A DNA stretch of 64,000 nucleotides from Flavobacteriales bacterium (GCA_016704485.1 JADJAA010000003.1:124001-188000), one strand, 5' to 3'. Positions 6,874 to 15,583 are shown, counted from the first letter of the stretch. The notes: a model not told the origin generated them from the letters alone. Made by a program: numbers and translations.

Positions 6874-9492
6874 ATGAAGCAATTGCTAACGACCCTCGTT
6901 CTCCTCGTCTCATTCAGCGTGCACGCCCAAGAGGAATGGTCCATCAAAATGAAGCCAGAGGGCGTCAATGCAAGTGTATTCTGGGCACAGCATAGTGGTG
7001 TAGGCTTCAGCCTTGGCGACTATGTCTTTTTCGGAATGGGTTATTTGAACGATGGTGAGGTGACCTCCATCTTTCGAAAGTACCACCCAGCGACCAACAC
7101 CTTTTCTGGCTTCGGGCCAGGCGGGCAAGCGGAGGGTGGCTTCTCGAATTTCAACGCCGGCGCAGGTGGGGTCGGATTCTCCATGGGCAATGTTGGGTAC
7201 GCAGGTCTCGGGGGAAGCGGAACCGATGCCAATGACTCGATCTTCCGCTACACACTTACCGATGATCATTTCTGGGCTATGACGCCGCTCGTGTTCCCTG
7301 GAGGAAAACGCAATGAAGCAATCTGCTTCGTGATCGGCGACAAGGCGTATATCGGTGGCGGGGTCGATGCGTACGCGGTAAACACCTTCCGCGACCTCTG
7401 GGAATATTCCGCAGCGACCGGTTGGGTCCAACGTGCGAACATGCCCGCGACCATCGAATCTGGAACGGCTTTCGCGTTGGATGGAAAAGGCTATGTGATC
7501 AGCAGCACTGGCACCCAACTCTGGAGCTACGATCCGGTCACGAACGCCTGGACGACAAAAGCCCCCTATCCCGGTGGAGCGCGTGATGGTGCCGTCGCAT
7601 TTACCAAAGACGGCAAAGGGTTCATGGGCACGGGATATCGAGCCGGAGTTGGCCGCACGAGGGATTTCTTTGCTTACGACCCTGCCTCGAACTCATGGAC
7701 ATCCGTACCAAACTTGTGGGATGCCTACGGTCGCGAAGATGCAGTGGCCGTATCCCACGGGAACAAGGCTTATGTGATCGGCGGCCGAGCGCATTTGAAC
7801 TCCTACGATCCTGCTGCAGAGATCTGGGAACTCGGACCACCTGCGCCGATCATTCCCGGCACGTGGGTACAAAGGCCTTACTTACCGGGTGTTCCGCGTG
7901 AACGGCCGGTGACCTTCGTGATCAACGATATGATCTATGTGGCGGGAGGGAACTCCAGCTCCGGCGGGAATCTCAATGAGGTGTGGGCTTATGATCCGGA
8001 GGCGCGATCATGGACTTCCCGCGCAGCAGTACCTGCCACTGGTGCACAAGCAGGAGCCGCGATCAATGGTAAGGGCTACGTACTGATCAATGCAGCATCA
8101 AACAATTTCTGGGCTTATGATCCTGTGGCGAACACATGGACGCAACGCGCTGACATGCCCGGTGGAGCGCGCACGAACACCGTAGCGTTCGGGCTGAATG
8201 ACCGTGTATTCGTTGGTACCGGTGCGGTCAATTCCGTGCGCCAGAACGACCTCTGGGCCTATGACCCGCAGACCAATAGCTGGGGACAGCGCACCAACAT
8301 GAATGGTGCTGGAGTGCAACTTGCTGCGGCCTTCGTGATCGGTAACAAAGGATGTATCTGTGGTGGGAACCTGAACGGATCCAGCACCGCCACCAGCGCC
8401 GTTCGTTGTTATGATCCTGTTGCCGATAGCTGGTCGAATCTTGCATCTTTCAATGCACCGAACCAGATCCAGTCGCACATGGCCTTCGCGATCGACGACC
8501 AAGCCTATAGGGCAGGGGGCTTTATCTCCGGCACCATCCTGAATGCGTTCCACAGTTACGACCCAGTGACCAATGCATGGACCATTCAGGCTACCACAGG
8601 AGGGGGATGGCGCAGGGATGGCGCTGCTGCCGGAGCGGCGGGACGTGGTTTTTTGACCTGTGGGAACTTGAACCCTGTCAGTTCCTCAACCGCATCCAGT
8701 TTCAATGCCAATGATCTGTGGGAATACATACCAACCGACTACGTGGCGAACCCGGGAATTGAGATCTCAGTGCGCGTAATGCTTGGCGGGCCATTCATGA
8801 ATGCCGCACAAGGCATGAATGATCAACTGCGCACTGCCGGACTGATCCCGCTTACCGAACCCTATTCCGCATTGGGCTATTCCCACGTGAACGGCGGTGG
8901 AGAAACAACAACATCTGCAGTACTCACCGCGAGCGGTACCAACGCCATTGTGGATTGGGTGGTGGTCGAGTTGCGTAGTACCGGCAACCCAAGCACTGTA
9001 CTCGCCACACGCAGCGCCCTCGTGCAGCGCGATGGCGACGTTGTCGATGTGGACGGGACGTCGCCCGTAACGTTCAACATGGCGGCGGGCAATTACCATA
9101 TCGCCATCAGGCACCGTAACCACTTGGGCTGCATGAGCGCCAATGCACTCGCACTTTCTCCTACACCGACGACCTTGGATCTCACGACTCCGGCTGCCAC
9201 CACGTGGGGTACCAATGCCCGCAAGAACGTGAGCGGAACAATGGTGTTATGGGCAGGTGATTGCACTGGCGATGGTCAAGTGAAATACACTGGCACAGGC
9301 AATGATCGCGACATGATCCTGCAAGCCGTTGGTGGGGTAACGCCTACGGCTACGGTTGCCGGATATAGAGTTGAAGATCTGAACATGGATGGGCTCGTGA
9401 TGTACACCGGAACCGGTAACGACCGCGACCGGATCCTGGAGAATATTGGCGGTACCGTGCCTACGAATGTGGTGGTGGAGCAGTTGCCTTAA
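6874..9492 (+). CDS. Secreted kelch-repeat protein with shared dockerin-like C-terminal module
   Basis: 872 residues from the signal-peptide start MKQLLTTLVLLVSFSVHAQ. Residues about 20-640 hold around ten kelch blades of the form NxVWAYDPxxNxWTxRAxMPGGAR...AFxIxxKxYVxGG, predicted to build one or two beta-propellers. From about residue 645 comes a module also present in the proteins at 9566 and 38626: VMLGGPFMNAAQGMND, IPLTEPYSALGY, IVDWVVVELRS, ATRSALVQRDGDVV, AIRHRNHLG. Two Ca-binding-type repeats follow: GDCTGDGQVKYTGTGNDRD and EDLNMDGLVMYTGTGNDRD. The end is PTNVVVEQLP. There is no standard T9SS type A domain, so the module may replace it as an anchoring or sorting signal (inference). 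A longer frame reaches back to 6721, giving a second signal peptide. Confidence 0.85.
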   Translation: MKQLLTTLVLLVSFSVHAQEEWSIKMKPEGVNASVFWAQHSGVGFSLGDYVFFGMGYLNDGEVTSIFRKYHPATNTFSGFGPGGQAEGGFSNFNAGAGGVGFSMGNVGYAGLGGSGTDANDSIFRYTLTDDHFWAMTPLVFPGGKRNEAICFVIGDKAYIGGGVDAYAVNTFRDLWEYSAATGWVQRANMPATIESGTAFALDGKGYVISSTGTQLWSYDPVTNAWTTKAPYPGGARDGAVAFTKDGKGFMGTGYRAGVGRTRDFFAYDPASNSWTSVPNLWDAYGREDAVAVSHGNKAYVIGGRAHLNSYDPAAEIWELGPPAPIIPGTWVQRPYLPGVPRERPVTFVINDMIYVAGGNSSSGGNLNEVWAYDPEARSWTSRAAVPATGAQAGAAINGKGYVLINAASNNFWAYDPVANTWTQRADMPGGARTNTVAFGLNDRVFVGTGAVNSVRQNDLWAYDPQTNSWGQRTNMNGAGVQLAAAFVIGNKGCICGGNLNGSSTATSAVRCYDPVADSWSNLASFNAPNQIQSHMAFAIDDQAYRAGGFISGTILNAFHSYDPVTNAWTIQATTGGGWRRDGAAAGAAGRGFLTCGNLNPVSSSTASSFNANDLWEYIPTDYVANPGIEISVRVMLGGPFMNAAQGMNDQLRTAGLIPLTEPYSALGYSHVNGGGETTTSAVLTASGTNAIVDWVVVELRSTGNPSTVLATRSALVQRDGDVVDVDGTSPVTFNMAAGNYHIAIRHRNHLGCMSANALALSPTPTTLDLTTPAATTWGTNARKNVSGTMVLWAGDCTGDGQVKYTGTGNDRDMILQAVGGVTPTATVAGYRVEDLNMDGLVMYTGTGNDRDRILENIGGTVPTNVVVEQLP

Positions 9493-9565
9493 GATCCTAT
9501 AAATTGCGAAGAAGTGCCAATTCCGGGATCAGGCAACCTATCCTGGATCACACGTCTAACAACAA

Positions 9566-12247
9566 ATGGGAATGAATATGTGGAATGGAATTCTTGGCCT
9601 TGGTTTTCTGTGTTTTTTCGGTTCAGCGATACACGCCCAATACACCATACCGGACCCGGCATTTGCTGCCAAGCTGCAAGTGCTCGTGCCGAATGCGATG
9701 AACGGGAATGTCTTGGATGAGAACCACCCGAATGTGACATCATTGACGAGCATGGCCGTTCAGTATTCCAGCATCTCCAACTTGGATGGGGTTCAGTTCT
9801 TCACAGGATTGACAACGCTTAACTGTAGTGGTAATCAACTTGGCACTCTGCCGGACCTACCTAGTTCCATGACCACTCTGAGATGTGAATCCAACCAACT
9901 TGCCAGCCTTCCGCCATTGCCCAGCGCATTAACGTCGCTCTATTGCCGATCCAACCAAATATCCAGCCTTCCTGCACTTCCCAACACGTTGACTTATCTT
10001 GATTGCGGATCCAATCAACTCTCCAGCCTTCCGACGTTGCCCAACACGTTGTCTCAACTTGATTGCGGTAACAACCAACTCAACAGCCTTCCAACCTTGC
10101 CCAACTCGTTGTTTTCTCTTGTTTGCAGTAACAATGAACTCACCAACCTTCCAACTTTACCCACCTCGTTGAGTACTCTTTATTGCAGATCCAACCAACT
10201 CACCAGCTTTCCGACATTGCCCAACACTCTGGCTCATTTTTATTGCGATCATAACCAGCTCAACAGCCTTCCTGTATTGCCCAATGATCTCTATAATTTT
10301 CAATGCAATTACAACCAACTCACAAGCCTTCCGGCATTACCCAACTCGTTGTGGTTACTTGGATGCGATCACAATCAACTCACCAACCTACCCACATTGC
10401 CTAATAATTTAGAATTGATCTACTGCAGTTTCAATCAACTCACCAGCCTACCCACTTTGCCCAACTCGTTGTTTCAGATCCAATGCCAATACAACCAACT
10501 CACAAACCTTCCCTCATTGCCCAATTCGTTGACATCGCTCGATATATATAGCAATTCGATCAGTGCCTTACCCTCTTTGCCAAGCACGTTGATAGAACTT
10601 ATTTGCGCTAACAACTCACTTTCCGCGCTTCCTCAATTACCAAACACGCTTGAAGAACTTAATTGCAGAAACAATACACTCACTTGCTTACCGACCCTAT
10701 CCAACTCGTTGATCGACCTAAGGTGCTCTGGAAATTCCATCAACTGCCTACCTAACGTACCTCTCGGATTGTCACCTTCGTCGAATATTCTTGGGTTTAC
10801 TCCTGTCTTGTGTTCGACCACGGACCCCTGTTTCCCACCCGAAGCCATCACAGGTACCATATTCAATGATGCCAATGGAAATGGCCTACAGGACGCCGGG
10901 GAAACGGCCTTCTTGAGTGGTGTGGCCGAAGCGCAGCCGGGCAACAACCTGAGCGGTGTGGATGTGAACGGGAGCTTTGGCATACCGGTAGAACCCGGGA
11001 GCTACACAGTACAAGGGCAAGGTGTTCTGTACCATACGATAACGACACCAGCGCACAACGTAACGATCACCGCTGGCATGTCCGCTACGGACAAGCACAT
11101 CGGGTACCAAGCAATACCGGGCATCTATGACCTGGTGGCTGAATTGACCGCAGGCGTAACGCGCCCCGGCTTCGATAACAACGTGTACTTTAGCGTATCG
11201 AACATCGGTACCGAAGCAAGTACCGCCACGATCAACTTTGATTTTGATACGGATCAGAACTGGGTGAGCGCCACTGTCGCACCGAACGCGCAGGTCGGAA
11301 ACAACGCCACGTGGAGCATCGCGATGGATCCGGGTGATACATGGACTGCCCGAGTAACACTGAACACGCCGGCCAGCGTGGCCTTGGGCACTGGGATCCA
11401 GCACCAACTCACGGCAACACCCGATGCGCCGGATACCACGCCTGCCGATAACATGGCCACGTGGACCAGGACCGTGGTCGGTTCCTATGACCCGAACGAC
11501 AAAGTGAGTTCGGTGTCGTCGCTCACACCGACCGAGGCGCAGAACGGCGCTTGGATCGATTACACCATTCGCTTCCAGAACACGGGTACGTTCATGGCCG
11601 AGAACGTGTTGATCACCGATACGCTTCCGCCGGGCTTGCAGGCCAATACCTTCAGGTACGTGGCATCGTCGCACAGCAACTTCTGGTATATGGAAGCTGG
11701 CGTGCTGCATGTGCGCTACGACCACATCCAACTGCCGCATATCAACGCGAATGAACCGGCAAGCCACGGTTTCATCAAATTCCGCATCAAGGCCAATACC
11801 GCGCTAATAGTGGGAGAAGAGATCGAGAATGTCGCCAACATCTATTTCGATTTCAACGCGCCGATCATCACCGATCCAAGTGTGATAACAATTGCTTCAC
11901 CCGGTATTGCCATTTCCCCAAAGGTGATGCTTGGTGGACCATACGTTCAAGCAACTCAATTGATGTCTGATGGTTTGCGGAGCGGTGGTCTTATCCCACT
12001 TACAGAACCCTATACTGCACAGGGATATTCCCATGTGAACGGTGGCGGCGGAGAAACAACAACCTCTGCAGCACTAGCTGTAACGGGCAACAATGCCATT
12101 GTAGATTGGGTAGTGGTAGAGCTACGCAGTACAACTGCACCGTACGGGGTGTTAGCTACACGAAGTGCCTTGGTACAACGCGATGGCGATGTTGTGGCAG
12201 CTTTAGGATCATCAGGGCTCAGCAACAATTCCTTTAGATCCACATAA
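9566..12247 (+). CDS. Secreted LRR / SdrD-B / DUF11-like surface protein, interrupted by an IS4 element
   Basis: Signal peptide FLCFFGSAIHAQ. Residues about 85-400 are about 16 leucine-rich repeats of exactly 20 residues (NQLTSLPTLPNSLxxLxCxx), of the LP-rich bacterial type seen in YopM/IpaH. Then comes an SdrD B-like segment (ITGTIFNDANGNGLQDAGE), a CARDB/DUF11-like domain (LVAELTAGVTRPGFDNNVYF), and a DUF7619-type domain (YDPNDKVSSV, IRFQNTGTFMAENVLITDTL, ANIYFDFNAPI). The start of the shared C-terminal module follows (KVMLGGPYVQATQLMSDGLR, IVDWVVVELRS, RSALVQRDGDVVA). The true coding sequence stops making sense after about 12199. The last 16 residues to the TAA are read from the IS4 element. 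The remainder of the module reappears at 13433-13846. Confidence 0.85.
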   Translation: MGMNMWNGILGLGFLCFFGSAIHAQYTIPDPAFAAKLQVLVPNAMNGNVLDENHPNVTSLTSMAVQYSSISNLDGVQFFTGLTTLNCSGNQLGTLPDLPSSMTTLRCESNQLASLPPLPSALTSLYCRSNQISSLPALPNTLTYLDCGSNQLSSLPTLPNTLSQLDCGNNQLNSLPTLPNSLFSLVCSNNELTNLPTLPTSLSTLYCRSNQLTSFPTLPNTLAHFYCDHNQLNSLPVLPNDLYNFQCNYNQLTSLPALPNSLWLLGCDHNQLTNLPTLPNNLELIYCSFNQLTSLPTLPNSLFQIQCQYNQLTNLPSLPNSLTSLDIYSNSISALPSLPSTLIELICANNSLSALPQLPNTLEELNCRNNTLTCLPTLSNSLIDLRCSGNSINCLPNVPLGLSPSSNILGFTPVLCSTTDPCFPPEAITGTIFNDANGNGLQDAGETAFLSGVAEAQPGNNLSGVDVNGSFGIPVEPGSYTVQGQGVLYHTITTPAHNVTITAGMSATDKHIGYQAIPGIYDLVAELTAGVTRPGFDNNVYFSVSNIGTEASTATINFDFDTDQNWVSATVAPNAQVGNNATWSIAMDPGDTWTARVTLNTPASVALGTGIQHQLTATPDAPDTTPADNMATWTRTVVGSYDPNDKVSSVSSLTPTEAQNGAWIDYTIRFQNTGTFMAENVLITDTLPPGLQANTFRYVASSHSNFWYMEAGVLHVRYDHIQLPHINANEPASHGFIKFRIKANTALIVGEEIENVANIYFDFNAPIITDPSVITIASPGIAISPKVMLGGPYVQATQLMSDGLRSGGLIPLTEPYTAQGYSHVNGGGGETTTSAALAVTGNNAIVDWVVVELRSTTAPYGVLATRSALVQRDGDVVAALGSSGLSNNSFRST
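9841..10740 (+). repeat. About 15-16 tandem 60-bp LRR-coding repeats
   Basis: The coding DNA repeats in a strict 60-base period, for example ACCAACTCACCAGCCTTCC followed by TTGCCCAACTCGTTG, over roughly 900 bases with no visible insertion or deletion. It is a coding repeat: the units are contiguous without unique spacers, so it is not a CRISPR array. Confidence 0.85.
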
Positions 12248-13370
12248 CGCATTAAATGCAATCGCACTAGGCCCACCATCGTTGAATATGCTGGCTGGAT
12301 CTTGAAGGAGAATAATTTGCGCTTGATCGTTACCAATAGATCCGCGATCAAGGCGCACCAGATCTGGATCCGGATCGCGTTCTCATTGTCACCTAGGAAG
12401 TCGGTAAACTTCAGGTTCTGCTTGAGACGCTTGAATAGTATCTCAATTTGCCACCGCTGTTTATAGGCTTGGGCTACGTTCACCGGTCCCATTTACCCAT
12501 GTTGGTAATGAATTGCAAGGTGCGTTTGAAGGTCTGGTCGTAGTAGGTTATCAAGCGCAACAGTATAGGGTTGAGTTCGCCTTCGTGGCCCAGCAGAACC
12601 CATTGGTCTTTGAGTACTCCAGCCTTCTTGGCGCTTGCGCTTACCGTGCGATCGCGAAGTATTTGCACCGTGCTTCGCAGGTTTAGGCGCGTAACAAAAT
12701 GCACCCCGGTCTTACCCCAGTGCCTATACAAAGGGTAGTTCATGTACGCCTTGTCGAACACCAATATGGTTCCCTTGGCCATGTTCTTGAACTCAGGCAT
12801 GAACTGCTTGTCGTTGGTGGCCGCTTTGGTAATCCGAATCAGAGATGGCACTTCTTCAGTAAGGTGCATACCCATGTGGACCTTCACCCCGCCCTTGCGT
12901 TTTCCGTCGGCAGGAGTGCGCCCACAAGCCTTCATGATCTCTTTGAAAAGTGTAATTGTGGTTGAGTCTACCAAGAACAAATTACGTAGCCAACGTTCGT
13001 TCTTTGGCAAACTGCTGTCCGATAAATAGTGTCTATATCGGCGGTATATGTCCGCAAAAACCCTAGCGAACAACTCTGGTGGCCGCTTCTTATTCGCATC
13101 GCTTACGGTGCTGCGTTTGGGCAGGTGAGTAAACCCCAAGTGTTTCAGACCTTCGCTATAACCCGCTAAACCACTGGTGAGTTCGCGAAGCCCTGAAGTT
13201 CTTTGCAACACGGCAAAAATCATAGACCCCATCAAGGTCCATGTATTGAGCTTCTTTACAGCGAAGTCTGCACCGGTTTCAACTACCGCATTATGGAAGT
13301 CTTTTCGGTTGATAAGCGATAACAGCTGTCCGTAAACCGGAGTTCCAGCCTTTGCCTTAATTTTGCCCAT
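12200..13370 (-). pseudogene. IS4-family transposase, frameshifted
   Basis: The N-terminal DUF4372-like region is MGKIKAKAGTPVYGQLLSLI, GLAGYSEGLKHLGF and STVSDANKKR. The DDE core has LVDSTTITLF (first Asp) and VFDKAYMNYPLY (second Asp). The catalytic-Glu block AYKQRWQIEILFKRLKQN lies in the -1 frame, 12010-12492. The two frames meet near 12485 at FITNMGKW/GPVNVAQ, consistent with a one-base deletion. No normal stop is found before the element's end, so the second frame reads antisense into host DNA. The start was chosen at MGKIKAK; an upstream ATG at 13406 overlaps the terminal hairpin and is unlikely. Inactive as read. Confidence 0.75.
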
Positions 13371-13385
13371 GGTACCATTAATTAT

Positions 13386-13422
13386 GGAAAGGGATCCGCG
13401 ACGCAATCAGGGGTCCCTTTCC
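13386..13422. terminator. Hairpin at the IS4 end (insulator-like)
   Basis: GGAAAGGGATCC pairs with GGGTCCCTTTCC (12 bp with one G-U wobble) around a loop of about 13 bases. It lies between the element's end and the transposase start. Hairpins in this position in some insertion sequences block read-through from the host promoter; that role is inferred. Confidence 0.5.
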
Positions 13423-13432
13423 TATTTTAGCA

Positions 13433-13846
13433 GTGCAAAATTATCCGGTCCGTTCTATTGTTCCGGACGGCAGTGATTTGGGAACAATGACCAATACTGG
13501 ACGCTCGCTAAGTGCGGTAACCACAACGGTAGATTTCAGCGTTACGACAACTGCTACATACGGCACCAATGCGCAAGCTACTGTCGGAACACGGCGAGTG
13601 CTCTGGGCTGGTGATTGCCGCAGCGATGGTGATCTCAAATACACCGGAACGAACAACGACAGGGACCTGATCCTGCAACGTGTCGGTGGTGTAATACCTA
13701 CGAACACACTTGGCGGCTATTACCGCGATGATGTTAATATGGACGGTCTTGTGAAATATACCGGGACAAGCAACGACCGCGACCGGATCTTAGTGAATAT
13801 CGGAGGTACGGTGCCAACGAACATCCTATTTGAACAGCTGCCGTGA
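13433..13846 (+). pseudogene. 3' part of the LRR surface-protein gene (C-terminal module) beyond the IS4 element
   Basis: The frame continues the shared module: LGTMTNTGRSLSAVTTTVDF, TATYGTNAQATVG, RVLWAGDCRSDGDLKYTGT and NNDRDLILQRVGG. It then gives DVNMDGLVKYTGTSNDRD and ends PTNILFEQLP, almost the same as the kelch protein (PTNVVVEQLP). It has no start or signal peptide of its own, so it is a detached gene end. The first 12 or so residues (NYPVRSIVPDGSD) fit the IRHRNH consensus poorly, which suggests sequence loss or divergence at the joint. Confidence 0.8.
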
Positions 13847-14051
13847 CCTGTCAATGTGCTTAGAAATTATCAGTTTGAACAACCGGTCCTTACCCCAAAC
13901 ATGACATGGTGTAACTGTCTTGGCATGGACCAGCGTATAGTCGTGAACGAAGATTTTTCTACAACCCGTGATGCAGATCGCAGTTCAAATTCCGCATTGA
14001 ACTATTTTGGCACTGTGTTTGGAAAGTTCCGAAACAAAAAACAACCCCACC

Positions 14052-14459
14052 ATGAAACAATTTTTGACAATTCTAGCATTATGCACCTTGGGCATCACCA
14101 CCATGCAAGCCCAGAAAGTGAACGAGACCGTAGAGATCGAATCCGCCGGTGCCTGGTATCCGGGAAAGATCCTCAAAGCTGAAGGGGACAAATACTTCAT
14201 CACCTATGAAGGCTGGTCAGATAGCTTCGATGAATGGGTAACAGTGGATCGCCTGCGTAACTTTAAAACTGCTGCAACTCCTGCTCCCTCTTCGCCCCTT
14301 ACCAAATTCAATGTGGGCGACAAAGTGGAAGTGGAATACGGCATGGTACCTGAACCTGCTACCGTGATCGAAGTGGGCGAGAACAAATACCACATCAAAT
14401 ACGACAACACCTTGTTCAAGGACAAGTGGGTAACGGAGAAAGAGATCACGAAGCTGTAG
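14052..14459 (+). CDS. Small secreted protein with two Tudor/chromo-barrel-like domains
   Basis: 135 residues with signal peptide MKQFLTILALCTLGITTMQAQ. Two SH3-like barrel motifs follow. The first is VNETVEIESAGAWYPGKILKAEGDKYFITYEGW with DSFDEWV. The second is FNVGDKVEVEYGMVPEPATVIEVGENKYHIKYDN with DKWV. This W/Y-P-x-V/I-L-x-x-x-x-x-K/Y-x-I-x-Y-x-x pattern is that of Tudor-knot/agenet/MBT-like domains. Eukaryotic members bind modified peptides or nucleic acid, but here the protein is exported and the ligand is unknown. The start at 14052 was chosen because it begins the signal peptide. Confidence 0.75.
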   Translation: MKQFLTILALCTLGITTMQAQKVNETVEIESAGAWYPGKILKAEGDKYFITYEGWSDSFDEWVTVDRLRNFKTAATPAPSSPLTKFNVGDKVEVEYGMVPEPATVIEVGENKYHIKYDNTLFKDKWVTEKEITKL

Positions 14460-14491
14460 GTTAGGTCCGGTTTTACATCCTAGGCCGAGGG

Positions 14492-14653
14492 TCACATATC
14501 GGTGGATATCACAAAAGTTGCTGTCCGCACCAACTCCCCATTCGCACCTAACAGCACCAAGCGGTATCTACCCGGCAACAATTCCTTTTTGCCTTGTGGC
14601 GAATTCGCGGACACCCACCAACGCAATGGGTGAAGCATCACGATGCGTTCATT
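14492..14653 (-). pseudogene. In-frame continuation of the 14654 gene beyond a TGA codon
   Basis: Directly after the TGA at 14654-14656 the same frame stays open for 53 codons and reads like protein: RIVMLHPLRWWVSANSP, GKKELLPGRYRLVLLGANG, RTATFVISTDM, then TGA. The LPGRYRL-type ending resembles the last residues of the neighbouring gene product (DLPYGRYSTYLKWKD). It looks like the true C terminus cut off by a nonsense codon. Confidence 0.6.
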
Positions 14654-15583
14654 TCACTCTGCCCAAGGCATGCCGCAATCCATCTGTGCCACGGGAAATG
14701 GATGTCGTTCCACCCAACTACCATCGGTCAGCATTTCGATACTGAACTGGGGCATCCAGCTCGCGCAGCCACCGTCGAGTATCACACCACCAGTAATCTG
14801 GAGCCAGATGGTGTCGGCATGTTGTTGTTCGATCTCCAACACCTTCAGCGCAGGTCGTGCGGCGATCTCTTGCTCGTACGTTCCGATCTCGGCCAGCCCT
14901 GGCGACTGCGATTCCGATGGCACCACCTGGAGTTGTTCATTATAGTATTTCTCCTGCTCCGATAATTGTCGCCGGTAGTCCGTATCCCGGGCATGACCGA
15001 GCCCATCTGCGATACGTTGCTCCAACTTGTCGAACGCCGGGTCGTCCGCCAACTCAGCATAGGTGTATCGACCAACACGAAAACGGAATACTTCGGGTGA
15101 AGGGTGGTCACCGGAACGCACCATCACGCGTTGCACCAAGGCCCAACGATCAGCAGGTGCATCCGGCAGATCGATCCGCATGATCCGATCAGCTTGGATC
15201 ACCTGTATATGGAGATCGGTACACCAACAGTCGATGATGCTGAAAACCTTCCGATCCCTGCCCGGTGCAGGCATCTCGGTCCCGGCCAGCGACCACTGCT
15301 TGTGATCGCCCGGATTCTCCGGACCGTACGGATATCCTTCAGCAACCGTGAAGTGGATCTCTACCGACCACGGCTCCGTTGTCTTCGTGCGCGCTGCTTC
15401 GCGCAGCATGGCATTCTCCACATACGACCCCTTCATTGGCCTACCGTTCGCGTTGTGCACCATGAGAAAGGTGAGATCCGGACCGCCTGGTTGTGCGTGT
15501 AGCAGGAACGGAAGGAACAGCAGAACGAATGCACACTTCCGCGCGATCTTTCCGCCTACCAAGTTGAATACATTTCGCAGCAT
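14654..15583 (-). CDS. Secreted protein of unknown function, ending at a probable premature TGA
   Basis: 309 residues from MLRNVFNLVGG with signal region FVLLFLPFLLHAQ. No family is recognised. The sequence alternates short beta-like segments (DLTFLMVHNANGRPMKGSYV, VFSIIDCWCTDLHIQVIQAD) with a helical charged stretch around residues 205-240. It shares general layout with the upstream gene: both have a GSYxVE-type motif early and a similar C-terminal end once the read-through part is added. The start ATG overlaps the upstream stop (TGATG), so the two are co-transcribed and probably translationally coupled. The TGA at 14654 appears to be a nonsense mutation. Confidence 0.65.
   Translation of the reverse strand: MLRNVFNLVGGKIARKCAFVLLFLPFLLHAQPGGPDLTFLMVHNANGRPMKGSYVENAMLREAARTKTTEPWSVEIHFTVAEGYPYGPENPGDHKQWSLAGTEMPAPGRDRKVFSIIDCWCTDLHIQVIQADRIMRIDLPDAPADRWALVQRVMVRSGDHPSPEVFRFRVGRYTYAELADDPAFDKLEQRIADGLGHARDTDYRRQLSEQEKYYNEQLQVVPSESQSPGLAEIGTYEQEIAARPALKVLEIEQQHADTIWLQITGGVILDGGCASWMPQFSIEMLTDGSWVERHPFPVAQMDCGMPWAE

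Larger units (their letters stand above)
12200..13431 (-). mobile_element. IS4-family insertion sequence, about 1.23 kb (ends approximate)
   Basis: The element carries a DUF4372-type IS4 transposase on the minus strand and splits the LRR protein gene. The host module is recognisable on both sides: RDGDVVA before 12199, LGTMTNTGRSLS after 13490. Ends were placed by weak outward-facing similarity, TCCTAAAGC on the left and TCCTATTTTAGC on the right. No 9-11 bp target duplication typical of IS4 is visible. About 15 residues of the host module seem to be missing at the joint, so insertion may have come with a small deletion. Confidence 0.7.

Noticed and set aside
9841..10740. Regular 60-bp repeats as a possible CRISPR array
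   Set aside because: The repeats are contiguous, lack unique spacers and translate into LRR units.
10886..11767. Long minus-strand frame (293 codons) opposite the LRR protein
   Set aside because: The plus-strand frame has clear domains; the minus frame is rich in Arg, His and Cys with no motifs, typical of an antisense shadow in moderately GC-rich coding DNA.
14654..14656. UGA recoding (selenocysteine or alternative code)
   Set aside because: Many genes in the window end in TGA, and I see no SECIS-like hairpin or selenoprotein family, so a nonsense mutation is simpler.
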